Position numbers and translations under genes: made by a program. This document shows, one piece after another, positions 23,827 to 32,492 of a DNA stretch of 64,000 bases. How positions within the stretch are numbered: the first letter of the stretch is position 1; each line of letters begins with the position of its first letter. A model generated the notes under the pieces. That model was not told the origin of the DNA. It did not search any database and saw only the letters and a list, made by a program, of their open reading frames with translations. Source of the DNA: JACPDH01 sp041671505 (lineage in GTDB: Bacteria; Acidobacteriota; Thermoanaerobaculia; Gp7-AA8); contig JBAZBK010000020.1 in NCBI GenBank assembly GCA_041671505.1, forward strand, positions 1-64,000, given 5' to 3'.

Positions 23827-24974
23827 TGACGTTTCAGAAACTGATCCTCCGCAACCTCTTCCGCAGCAAGCTGCGGACGACGCTCACCCTCTTCCTGATG
23901 GGAGCGATCTTCTTTTTCGTCGCCACGATGCTGTCGATCCTCGAGAACTTCGAGGCGGCGGCGAACTCGGGCGAGGGACAGAACCGCCTCGCGGTGCAGT
24001 CGAAGATCTCGCTCGCGAATCCGCTTCCGCTCTCGCACGAGGAGAAAATCCGCGCGCTCCCCGGCGTCGCCGACGTCGCGAAGCTGCAGTGGGTCGGCGC
24101 CTACTACAAGGAGCCGAAGAACTTCTTCGCGAACTTCGCGATCGACCACGACAAGATGAGCTCGGTCTGGGACGATTACGCCGTACCGAAAGATCAGCTC
24201 GATGCGTTCGTCGCAGACCGCCAGGGTGCGATCGTCGGACCCGAGCTGATCAAGCGTTACGGATGGAAGATCGGCGACAGGGTCACGCTCATCGGCCAGA
24301 TCTTCCCGTTCAACCCCGAGGTGACGATTCGCGGTGTCTACACGCACAAGTTCGATACCTCGTCGTTCTTCTTTCACTTCGACTATTTCTACGAGTCGAT
24401 GAAAGAGATCACCGGAGGCACCGTGGGGACCTTCTGGGTGAAGGTCGCGAACCCGAAGGACATGCCGCGGATCAGCCAGCAGATCGACGACATGTTCGAG
24501 AACTCCGACTATCCGACCGAGACGTTCACGGAGAAGGAGTTCCAGCAGCAGTTCATGGCGATGATCGGCGACGTGAAGCTGCTCTTCCGCGTGGTGTCGC
24601 TCTGCTCGATCTTCATGGTCGTGCTGCTCGCGGCGCTCACGATGAGCATGGCGGCGCGCGAGCGCGTCACCGAGATCGCGGTCATGAAGGCGATCGGCTA
24701 CCCGGGCCGGCTGATCCTCCGGCTCATGCTGATCGAGTTCGTGATTCTCGGATTTCTCGGCGGCGCGCTCGGTACGTTAGGCGCCAAGGTCGTCTACAAG
24801 TTCGTGAACATGACCGAGGTGACGCAGGGATTCCTCGTCGCGTTCGGCGTCAACGGGAAGACGATCGCCACCTGCCTCGCGGCCGCGGCGATCGTCGGCC
24901 TCCTCGCCGGAGGCCTGCCGGCGTACCGATCCGCGCGGCTATCGGTCGTCGACGGCCTCCGAAAGGTGTGGTGA
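23826..24974 (+). CDS. ABC transporter permease (FtsX/MacB type), subunit 1
   Basis: The 382-residue permease has one N-terminal transmembrane helix (TLTLFLMGAIFFFVATMLSI), a periplasmic MacB-like core domain (about 45-260) and three C-terminal helices from about 265 (VVSLCSIFMVVLLAALTMSM, RLMLIEFVILGFLGGALGTL, ACLAAAAIVGLLAGGLP), with the coupling motif ERVTEIAVMKAIGYPGRLIL between them. The ATG at 23826 shares its A with the preceding stop. It probably heterodimerises with the next gene product. Confidence 0.9.
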   Translation: MTFQKLILRNLFRSKLRTTLTLFLMGAIFFFVATMLSILENFEAAANSGEGQNRLAVQSKISLANPLPLSHEEKIRALPGVADVAKLQWVGAYYKEPKNFFANFAIDHDKMSSVWDDYAVPKDQLDAFVADRQGAIVGPELIKRYGWKIGDRVTLIGQIFPFNPEVTIRGVYTHKFDTSSFFFHFDYFYESMKEITGGTVGTFWVKVANPKDMPRISQQIDDMFENSDYPTETFTEKEFQQQFMAMIGDVKLLFRVVSLCSIFMVVLLAALTMSMAARERVTEIAVMKAIGYPGRLILRLMLIEFVILGFLGGALGTLGAKVVYKFVNMTEVTQGFLVAFGVNGKTIATCLAAAAIVGLLAGGLPAYRSARLSVVDGLRKVW

Positions 24975-24978
24975 CACG

Positions 24979-26142
24979 ATGGCGATTCCGCTCAAGTACA
25001 ACATCGGGAACCTGAAGAGCCGGAAGTTCTCGACGCTGATGACCGTCTTCGGCATCGGGATCGTGATCGCCGTGATGGTCGCGATGATGGCGCTCTACAA
25101 CGGAGTGCAGGGAGCGCTCGTGTCGTCGGGCTCGGACGAGAACCTGATGGTGCTGCGCGAAGGGGCGCAGACCGAGTCGACGAGCTGGGTGACGCGGGAG
25201 AAGTTCAACATCCTCCGCTCGCTGCCAGGGATCGAACGCTCGTCGACCGGCGATCCGCTCGCCTCGCCCGAGCTCGTGATGATCTTCAAGCTGCCGCGCC
25301 ACGACAACCCGACCGGATCGAACGTGAACGTGCGCGGCGTGACGGCGAAGGCGCTCGAGGTCCGGCCTTACATGAAGATCGTCGAAGGACGGATGTTCCG
25401 CTCGGGAACGAACGAGCTGATCGTCTCGCGCCGGCTGCAGAAGCGCCTCGTCAACACCGCGCTCGGAAGCACGCTCAAGCTCGGGCCGCGCCCCTGGACG
25501 ATCGTCGGCGTCTTCGACGGGGCAAACACGAGCTTCGACTCCGAGATCTGGGCCGACGTCGACTACCTCGGCCAGGTCCAGAACCGTCCCGAATACTCGT
25601 CCGTCGTCCTCCGGCCCGACTCCGCGGGCTCCTTCAAGCGGATCGGCGACGCGATCGCGACCGACCCGCGCCTCAAGCTGCAGTCGAAGAGCGAGAAGAA
25701 GTACTACGACGACCAGACCATCGGTCTTCTCGGCATCAAGATCCTCGTGACCATCGTCGCGTTCTTCATGGTGCTGGGCGCGACGCTCGGCGCGATGAAC
25801 ACCATGTTCTCCGCCGTCGCCTCGCGCAAGCGCGAGCTCGCGACGTTGCGCGCGTTAGGGTTCAAACGGCGAGCGGTGCTCCTCTCGGTCGTCGTCGAGT
25901 CGACCGTGCTCTCCGCCGCGGCGGGGGTGCTCGGCGTGATCATGGCGCTCCCGGTGAACGGCATCGCGACCGGAACGGCGAACTTCGTGACCTTCTCGGA
26001 GGTGGCGTTCAATTTCACGATCTCGCCGCAGGTTGCGCTCTTCGCAATCGCGCTCGCGATTGTCGCGGGCGTGATCGGCGGCCTCCTTCCCGCCATCGCC
26101 GCGGCGCGGCAACCGATCGCACAGGCGTTGAGAGAGATCTAA
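24979..26142 (+). CDS. ABC transporter permease (FtsX/MacB type), subunit 2
   Basis: The 387-residue paralogue of the preceding permease has the same topology: helix 1 (MTVFGIGIVIAVMVAMMA), an extracytoplasmic domain and three C-terminal helices, with RKRELATLRALGFKRRAVL as the coupling segment. It starts four bases after the previous stop. No membrane-fusion protein or outer-membrane factor gene is adjacent, so this is not a full MacAB-TolC set. The M1 peptidase gene follows 29 bases later and may be co-transcribed. Confidence 0.9.
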   Translation: MAIPLKYNIGNLKSRKFSTLMTVFGIGIVIAVMVAMMALYNGVQGALVSSGSDENLMVLREGAQTESTSWVTREKFNILRSLPGIERSSTGDPLASPELVMIFKLPRHDNPTGSNVNVRGVTAKALEVRPYMKIVEGRMFRSGTNELIVSRRLQKRLVNTALGSTLKLGPRPWTIVGVFDGANTSFDSEIWADVDYLGQVQNRPEYSSVVLRPDSAGSFKRIGDAIATDPRLKLQSKSEKKYYDDQTIGLLGIKILVTIVAFFMVLGATLGAMNTMFSAVASRKRELATLRALGFKRRAVLLSVVVESTVLSAAAGVLGVIMALPVNGIATGTANFVTFSEVAFNFTISPQVALFAIALAIVAGVIGGLLPAIAAARQPIAQALREI

Positions 26143-26171
26143 CCGGGAATCGGAGACGCTATGATCGGCGG

Positions 26172-28499
26172 ATGATCCGCCACCTCGCACTCGCGCTCGT
26201 GCTCCTCGCGCCCCCTGTCATGGCGGCGCCCTTCGACGATTACACGCTGATGTCGCAGCACCGCTTCGGCCCTCCGGTGCCGGTTCCAGCCGGAGGCCTC
26301 ACGCTGCAGCGCGAGACGGCGACCTGGACACTCGCCTCCGGAACGATCCGGCTGATGGAGCCGCTCGCCGACGGGCGCTCCACCGGCTTCGTCTTCGAAG
26401 GCAGCGGCACGTTCCGTATGACGATCCCCGACCCGGTCGAGCTCGTGCAGTTTCGCCGCTTCGCGAAGCGCCCCGACCTCCAGCAGATCGAGGAGCCGTT
26501 CACGCGGCTCGTGGCGCGGTCGTCGGCAGACGTCGTCAAACGGTTAGGCGTCTCCGCCCCTGGCGGGCCTTACACGAGCGACGATCTCGCCGACAAGCGC
26601 CATTCGCACTGGTACGTCGACCATTTGACCGACGCCGATGCGCATCTGCTCGCGGCGACGGTCAACGACGCGGCGCTTTACGAACGCATCGATGCCGACA
26701 CGAAGTCGTTCGGCTGGCTCGACTGGACGATCGACTCGGAAAGCTACGAAGAGGTGACGCTGACGAAGTTCGATTCGGGCTACGTCGAGGATTGGCTCAG
26801 TCTCGACCTGGCGGCCGATCGAAGGCCCGACGGCCGCCCGGGTCTCGCGCGCCGCAACCCGGTGGAGATCCGGCACATCATCGTCGACGCCGACCTCACG
26901 TCGCGTGGCGAGCGCGGCGCAATCGGGCGGACCGGCGAGGAGAGCGTGAACGCGCGGCTCGAGATCAGGGAGACGCTGGCCGGGCTCCGCCCGGGCGTGC
27001 GCGCGCTCGCGATGGAGATCAGCCCGCTGGCGCGCGAGATCACCGCCACCGACTGGAACGGGCAGCCGCTGACGATCATCCGCGACCATCTCGGCAAGCG
27101 CTCCGCCCAGCTCGACAACGATCTTCGCGACCCGCACCTCACGCTTCTCCTGAACGAGCCGCTGCCCGCGCGCGACGACGTGCGCATCGCGTTCCGGTAC
27201 GAGCTCGAGCTGATGACCTATGCGCGCGGCGACAGCTGGTACCCGACCGTCCCCGATCTGCTCGGCGACAGCTACACCGCGACGATGGAGTTCGTCACGC
27301 CGAAGCGCGTGGAGCTCCGGTCGATGGGGACGAAGGAGTCGGTTCGCCAGGAGGACAGGAACGAGATCACGCGCTGGCGCATCGACACGCCGGTCAAGAT
27401 GCTCACCTTCGCGAGCGGCGCACGATTCGACGAGGAGGACGTGAAAGCCGAGGGGGCGCCCGACGTCATTTCCTTCGGCCCTCACGGCGGCACCTTCAGC
27501 GGCAACATGGTTCGCAACGTCGGCGTCGACGTCGCAAACGCACTGCGCTTCTTCGGCTGGCTCCACGACGCCCCGATCGGCCCGGGTGAGTTCTTCGTCA
27601 CGGGAATCCCCGCGGGCCACGGCCAGGCGTTCGAGCGATTCCTGCACGTCTCGGAGCTGACGTTCGACCACGAGAGTCCCGGCGCCTCGGAGCTCTTCCG
27701 CGCACACGAGACCGCGCATCAGTGGTGGGGCCACCGCGTCGGCTGGGCGTCGTATCGCGACCAGTGGATCAGCGAGTCGTTCGCCGAGTACGTCGCGATG
27801 ATGTTCGTCGAATCGACCGTGAAGGGAGGCGACAAGTACTTCCAGGAGATCCTCGCGGTCTACGACTCGATGCTCAAGGGATCGATCCAGGGCGGCACGA
27901 GCAAGTTCAACCGCCCCTGGCTCGTCGAGATCAACCCCGCGTACCGGGATCGGATCGGCCCGGTCTCGTTAGGCCAGCGCGCCGGCACGCGCCAGGTCCC
28001 GTTCGGGTATCAGCTCCAGGCCTACTACCGCGGCCCGATGGTGATTCACAGCCTCCGCATGATGCTTCGGAACGCGTCGGGCGGCTCCGACGACAAGTTC
28101 ATTCAGTTCCTTCGCGAGGTGCAGAAGCGCCACAAGGGGGGAAGCGCGAGCACGGCCGACCTGCAGCGCGCGCTCGAGACGGTTGCACCGGGAAGCTGGG
28201 GGTGGTTCTTCGACCAGTGGATCGATCGTTCCGAGCTCCCCGAGTTGCGATGGAGCTACACGATCGTGCCTGGCGAGGATGGTCATCAGCGACTCACGCT
28301 CAACGTCAAGCGAGTCTCCGGTGAAGGATTCATTCTCCCGGTTCCTGTTCGCGTCGAGCTCGCGGATGGCAGAACCGCCGCGTTCACCGTCGTCGTCAAG
28401 AACGCGAACGAGACGTTCGAGCGCGACCTCCCATCGCGTCCGAAAGGGGTAATGCTCAACCCCGACTATGCACTGCTTGCGGTGGTGAAGAAGGAGTAA
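26172..28499 (+). CDS. Secreted M1-family metallopeptidase
   Basis: The 775-residue protein starts with a signal peptide (RHLALALVLLAPPVMAAP). The gluzincin zinc site is intact near residue 512: HETAHQWWGH, with the third ligand in SESFAEY about 20 residues on. The upstream half is beta-rich, as in M1 enzymes. The usual GxMEN exopeptidase motif is not clear, so whether it is an aminopeptidase or a specialised M1 protein is open. Placement directly after an FtsX-type ABC exporter suggests a shared envelope function. Confidence 0.85.
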   Translation: MIRHLALALVLLAPPVMAAPFDDYTLMSQHRFGPPVPVPAGGLTLQRETATWTLASGTIRLMEPLADGRSTGFVFEGSGTFRMTIPDPVELVQFRRFAKRPDLQQIEEPFTRLVARSSADVVKRLGVSAPGGPYTSDDLADKRHSHWYVDHLTDADAHLLAATVNDAALYERIDADTKSFGWLDWTIDSESYEEVTLTKFDSGYVEDWLSLDLAADRRPDGRPGLARRNPVEIRHIIVDADLTSRGERGAIGRTGEESVNARLEIRETLAGLRPGVRALAMEISPLAREITATDWNGQPLTIIRDHLGKRSAQLDNDLRDPHLTLLLNEPLPARDDVRIAFRYELELMTYARGDSWYPTVPDLLGDSYTATMEFVTPKRVELRSMGTKESVRQEDRNEITRWRIDTPVKMLTFASGARFDEEDVKAEGAPDVISFGPHGGTFSGNMVRNVGVDVANALRFFGWLHDAPIGPGEFFVTGIPAGHGQAFERFLHVSELTFDHESPGASELFRAHETAHQWWGHRVGWASYRDQWISESFAEYVAMMFVESTVKGGDKYFQEILAVYDSMLKGSIQGGTSKFNRPWLVEINPAYRDRIGPVSLGQRAGTRQVPFGYQLQAYYRGPMVIHSLRMMLRNASGGSDDKFIQFLREVQKRHKGGSASTADLQRALETVAPGSWGWFFDQWIDRSELPELRWSYTIVPGEDGHQRLTLNVKRVSGEGFILPVPVRVELADGRTAAFTVVVKNANETFERDLPSRPKGVMLNPDYALLAVVKKE

Positions 28500-28542
28500 G
28501 CGGAGGCGGCGCGCGAGGGGCGTCATTAAGACGCGCCGCATG

Positions 28543-28988
28543 GTGTCATTCCGAAGCGATCCCGCGAAGCGGGAGAGCGAGGAATCTGCAAACGGAAATC
28601 TGATCGATTCCGCTCAGTGGATTGAGCTTACGAGAGGAATCGGGCAGATGATCATCCGGCAGATTCCTCTTCGTGCGCTGCGCGCACTCATCGGAATGGC
28701 ACCCGACGGGGTCGATTCTGAATTGGGCAACACGCCCGTAAGGGCGCGTTGCCCAAATCTGCGGCACCTCGCACGCCGGAGGCGTGCAAGCCGGTAGCCC
28801 CGGGTCGCCCTGCGAAGCGGGGCGACCCGGGGTGAGAGGACGAGAGCGTCCCGCACCCCGGCAGGGGTGCCAGAGCGCAAGGATCTGGAGAATCGCTGGC
28901 ACCCCGCCGGGGTGCGCGCGTTCTTTTCGCAGAATCCGGGGGTCGCTCCGCTTCGCGGGCGACCCCCGGCTACCTTCTGACATCCCTC
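28543..28988. repeat. Palindrome-rich intergenic island
   Basis: The first part (28543-28700) begins TGTCATTCCGA and ends GGAATGGCA with internal GAGGAATCTGC/GCAGATTCCTC arms; a similar unit lies at 47785. Next come stacked hairpins: a perfect 13-base-pair stem (CCCCGGGTCGCCC, 28798-28810, with 28820-28832), a long ACCCCGGC/GCCGGGGT arm pair, and GGGGGTCGC/GCGACCCCC near 28938-28967. No gene is visible. The hairpins separate two convergent genes and may end both transcripts. Confidence 0.6.
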
Positions 28989-29019
28989 CGGGATGGCGAT
29001 CCCGATTGCTTCGCTCGAG

Positions 29020-29352
29020 CTAATGCCCCGGATCGTTGTCGATCTCCGGGTCGACCGAGTAACTCTGGCCGTCCTTCGTCACAGTGACCGAGTACTTGTA
29101 TTGCTGTCTTCCCGCGGCGCTCTGCACGTCGTCATCGGCACAGATCGAGTCGTCAGGCTGCTTCGCGGGATTCGAGCCGGGCCATGCGGGCTGCCCCTGC
29201 GCCGGCTCGATCGTGACCGAGTCGATCGTCATGCCGGGCGTGCCGCTGTTCCAGACGATCGTGTGCTTGCCTTTGCCTGCCTTCGCGCTGTCAGGGTGGC
29301 ACGTCACGTTGTTGTTGGGGTCGATCGTCACCGTGATCGGAATGTTGCCCAT
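29020..29352 (-). CDS. Small beta-rich protein downstream of the Ser/Thr kinase
   Basis: A strong GGAGGTGAGG site fixes the ATG at 29352 (the frame is open further upstream inside the kinase gene); the product is 110 residues without signal peptide. It reads as an immunoglobulin-like or cupredoxin-like beta sandwich (IPITVTIDPNNNVTCHP, HTIVWNSGTPGMTIDSVTIE, YKYSVTVTKDG) with two cysteines. It lies 35 bases after the kinase gene on the same strand, so it may be a substrate or partner of that kinase. I cannot assign a family. Confidence 0.7.
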   Translation of the reverse strand: MGNIPITVTIDPNNNVTCHPDSAKAGKGKHTIVWNSGTPGMTIDSVTIEPAQGQPAWPGSNPAKQPDDSICADDDVQSAAGRQQYKYSVTVTKDGQSYSVDPEIDNDPGH

Positions 29353-29387
29353 CCTCACCTCCAGATCGTTCTGTTGCGGGTTGTCGT

Positions 29388-31889
29388 TCAGCAGCCGTGC
29401 TCTCTGCATGCAGCCGTGAGATCGGGATGCCGGTAACCGGACTTCGCGAGTTTCGTGACGATCGCCTTCGCCTCGGCGTCGCGCCCCAGGCGCATGAGCA
29501 CGCGCGCACGGCAATCGAGGGCGCGCGCGTCGGACGATGCGACGGCGTCCGACGAGAGCAACTCGTCGGCGAGTCGCCACTCCGCCTCGGCCTCCGCCTT
29601 GCGTCCCAGCGACGCGAGCGCCACTCCACGGGCCAGCCTCGCCTCGCCCAGCGTGAGGGCAACTCTCGGATTCTTCGCGTCGTCGAGCGCGGCGAGCGCG
29701 ACGATCGCGCCATCCACGGTCTGCAGAACCGGACGGCCTTCGTGACGATCGAACTCGATCCGCGCGCGCTCGATGTCTAGCTCCGCAAGCTCGCGTTTCC
29801 AGACCGGACGACCGTGGTCGGTTGACAACGCCTGGCTCAGAATGCGATGCGCCTCGGTAAACGCGGCAGCCGCCCGGTCGCGGTCGCCGCGGACACGCAG
29901 CACTGTCCCGCGCTGCAGCTGCGCGAACCCGAGATGGTGGAGCCACTGCACGTTCGCCGCGTCGTGCGCCGCGAGCTCGCGTCGCAGAGCGAGCTCCGCT
30001 TCGACGTTCGTCAGCGCGCCGTCGAGCTCTCCGCCGGCGACCTGCGCCTGGACCAGATAGTTGAGTGCCGTCGCGTAGAGTTCGCGACGCTTCATGTGGG
30101 TCGGGTCGTCATCGGAAAGCGACTTGCGAAGCGCGACCTCGTGCTCGATCGTTTCGCGCGCCGCGGTCACCTCGCCGAGCCTGAGCAGGACCACTCCCAC
30201 CTTGTTGGTCGAAGCCGCGACGTCGGTTCGAAGCGCTGCCTTCTTCGGGTCGCGGTCGAGCCTCTTCTGCTTGATCTCGAGGCTCTGCCGGTAATGCTCG
30301 AGCGCCTCCGCGTACGATCCGAGCGCCTCGAGCGCCACGCCGACGTTGCCGTGGCCGTAGGCGCGCTCGAGCTCGTACTCCTCGTTCTTCGGATATTGCT
30401 TCGACAGCTTTTCGGCGATCGCGAGGTACGCGCGCCATTCCGCGAGCGCCTTCCGCATGTCGCCGCCCCGCTGCGCCGCGTAGCCGACCCAGTAGTGCGC
30501 CGTGCCGACACCGAGGCGCAGCGCCGGATCGGCCGGGTTCTTCTCCCACGCCGCGACGGCGAGCTCGAGCGACTTCTCGAACGCCTTCGCCGCCTCGGGG
30601 AGCTTCCCCTGCGCCACGCGCACCTCGCCTAACTGCGAGAGCGCCTTCGCGTTGCGCGCGAGCTCGTCGGGGCCGAGCTGCGCGAGGTCGAGCTGCGCGT
30701 AGTAATCGAGAATCTTCGTCCCCGCCTCGTCGAGGACGTCGAGGCGCCCGAGCGGCTCGAGCTTCTTCCGCAGGTCGCCCAGCATGAAGCCGACGAGCTC
30801 TTCGGCGTCACCGCGGCGCTGCTGCGCCTCGAGCCGTGCGGCCTCCGCGACGGAGCGCTCGCGACGGAGATCCCAGGTGTACTTCGCTCCCGCCGCGATC
30901 GCGGCGACGACGAGGGCTGCGATCATGAGCCGCTTCGCGCGACGGCGCGGGCGGTCAATGATCGCGCGGATCCGCGCGAGCGCGGCCGTCGCCGTCGGCC
31001 TGTCGGACGGCGCCTGCTGCTCGAGCGCGCGGATCAGCGCCGTCACCTCGCCGTCGACCCCCTCGATCGTCCCCGTCTGGCCGCTGATCGCCCTCAGCAT
31101 GATCATCGTCAGTTCCCACGTGTCGCCGTAGGCGTCCTTCCCCGTGAAAAGAAACTGGAGGAGCAAGCCGAACGAGTACATGTCGCTTGCCGGCGTGAGG
31201 CGCTGCGCGCGCGCCTGCTCGGGGCTCATGTACCGCGGCGTGCCGATCACCGTCCCCCAGCGGGTGACGATCTCGCGCTGATCGTCGCTGAGCTCGTCGT
31301 CCGAGGCAGGGAGGTCGGTGGGGACGATTGCGGTGATGTCGTTGTCTCCCGGGAGATCGCCCCACGAGCCCGAAGCGTCGGAATCGTCGGGCGCGTTGCC
31401 CGCCAGCGGCGCGTCGACGCGTCGCGCGAGCCCGAAATCGAGAACCTTCACCTCGCCCGACTTCGCGATCATCACGTTGTCGGGTTTGAGGTCGCGATGG
31501 ATGACCCCTCTGCGATGCGCTTCGACGAGTGCGGACGCGATCTGCTCCGCGATTCCGAGGCGCTCGGCGAAGGAGAGCTCCCCCGCCTCGACGACCTCGC
31601 GCAGCTCGCGCCCCTCGACGAACTCGAGGACGAGGTAATCGGCGTCGTCTCCCTCGACGTAGTCGAAGATCTTGCAGACGTTCGGATGGTCGAGGCCGGA
31701 GAGGAGCTGCGCCTCGCGCGTGAGGCGCGCACGGGCGCGGGGATTGAGGCGATGCTGCGCGCGGATGACCTTTACCGCGACGCGGCGGCCGAGCGTCTCG
31801 TCGATTCCGGCGTACACCTCGCCCATGCCACCCGTACCGAGCCGCTCCGTGATGCGTATCCGGCCGATTTGACCATCGATCAGACTCAT
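29388..31889 (-). CDS. Membrane Ser/Thr protein kinase with TPR-type sensor half
   Basis: Starting at the ATG at 31889 the product has 833 residues. A PknB-type kinase occupies about 5-290 (GTGGMGEVY loop, catalytic HRDLKPDN, DFG, MSPEQ). The stretch between DFG and SPE is about 70 residues, roughly 45 longer than usual, and Ser/Asp-rich. One transmembrane helix (LMIAALVVAAIAAGA) follows at about 320-335. The remaining 490 residues are TPR-like helical repeats (AEALEHYRQSLEIKQKRL, KALAEWRAYLAIAEKL) that would face outside the cytoplasm. Such kinases regulate transcription or secretion, but no target is visible other than the small gene downstream. Confidence 0.9.
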   Translation of the reverse strand: MSLIDGQIGRIRITERLGTGGMGEVYAGIDETLGRRVAVKVIRAQHRLNPRARARLTREAQLLSGLDHPNVCKIFDYVEGDDADYLVLEFVEGRELREVVEAGELSFAERLGIAEQIASALVEAHRRGVIHRDLKPDNVMIAKSGEVKVLDFGLARRVDAPLAGNAPDDSDASGSWGDLPGDNDITAIVPTDLPASDDELSDDQREIVTRWGTVIGTPRYMSPEQARAQRLTPASDMYSFGLLLQFLFTGKDAYGDTWELTMIMLRAISGQTGTIEGVDGEVTALIRALEQQAPSDRPTATAALARIRAIIDRPRRRAKRLMIAALVVAAIAAGAKYTWDLRRERSVAEAARLEAQQRRGDAEELVGFMLGDLRKKLEPLGRLDVLDEAGTKILDYYAQLDLAQLGPDELARNAKALSQLGEVRVAQGKLPEAAKAFEKSLELAVAAWEKNPADPALRLGVGTAHYWVGYAAQRGGDMRKALAEWRAYLAIAEKLSKQYPKNEEYELERAYGHGNVGVALEALGSYAEALEHYRQSLEIKQKRLDRDPKKAALRTDVAASTNKVGVVLLRLGEVTAARETIEHEVALRKSLSDDDPTHMKRRELYATALNYLVQAQVAGGELDGALTNVEAELALRRELAAHDAANVQWLHHLGFAQLQRGTVLRVRGDRDRAAAAFTEAHRILSQALSTDHGRPVWKRELAELDIERARIEFDRHEGRPVLQTVDGAIVALAALDDAKNPRVALTLGEARLARGVALASLGRKAEAEAEWRLADELLSSDAVASSDARALDCRARVLMRLGRDAEAKAIVTKLAKSGYRHPDLTAACREHGC

Positions 31890-31988
31890 GCGCTCGCCCA
31901 ACCCCCGATGCCCCGGTGATGTTCGGGTGCACGGGGATGCTAAGCGGCGCGATGGCTGTCGTCAACGCAGTGCGCGCCGCGGCATCCG

Positions 31989-32450
31989 CTACGACTTCGT
32001 TCGCCCGCGTGCTCGCGGCGCCTTCGCGCTCGTCGTCTTCGCCACCTTCGCCTTCGGTGCCTTCGTCGCCGGCGCGCCGCGGCTCTCCAGCGCCAACCGC
32101 TTCAAGAGAGTCTTCGGCGCGATGGCGCGAAAGCTCTCGTCGATCCAGTTCGCGAGGATGTCGATCGGAATCCTGTCCTTCGGTCCGAACGTGGCGGTCA
32201 CCCAGCCGCTCTTCCCCATGCCGTAAGCAGTAGGAGCGGCAAACGGGAGCATCAGCGCGGCAAGGTTCGAGCCGGGGAGCTTCACCGACACGCCGAACCG
32301 CTCGCTCTCGACCGCGAGAAAGACGAAGACCTTTCCTTTGATCTTGATCGCGCGGTGGCCCCAGGGAAACTCCTCGAACGATTCCGGGTACTTCAGAGCG
32401 TGAGCGCGGAGCGCATTCTCCGCGCGGGTGAACGCCGCCGGTATCTTCAT
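31989..32450 (-). CDS. MmcQ/YjbR-family protein
   Basis: The 153-residue protein (from ATG 32450; a GTG ten codons upstream is possible) contains the YjbR/CyaY-like fold: ALKYPESFEEFPWGHRAIKI, VFVFLAV and MGKSGWVTATFG, then a wHTH-like helix DILANWIDESFRAIAP. The C-terminal 25 residues are Lys/Ala/Arg-rich and likely disordered. Family members are small, often DNA-binding-annotated proteins of unknown role. It is co-directional with the M48 protease gene upstream, 42 bases away. Confidence 0.8.
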   Translation of the reverse strand: MKIPAAFTRAENALRAHALKYPESFEEFPWGHRAIKIKGKVFVFLAVESERFGVSVKLPGSNLAALMLPFAAPTAYGMGKSGWVTATFGPKDRIPIDILANWIDESFRAIAPKTLLKRLALESRGAPATKAPKAKVAKTTSAKAPRARGRTKS

Positions 32451-32492
32451 AGTGCGAAGAGCGTAGTCGTCCCGAGTCACTGCCGCAATCTG

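Noticed and set aside
28543..28988. CRISPR array
   Set aside because: The repeats are palindromes of different sequence with irregular spacing. No direct repeat-spacer pattern or cas gene is present anywhere in the window.
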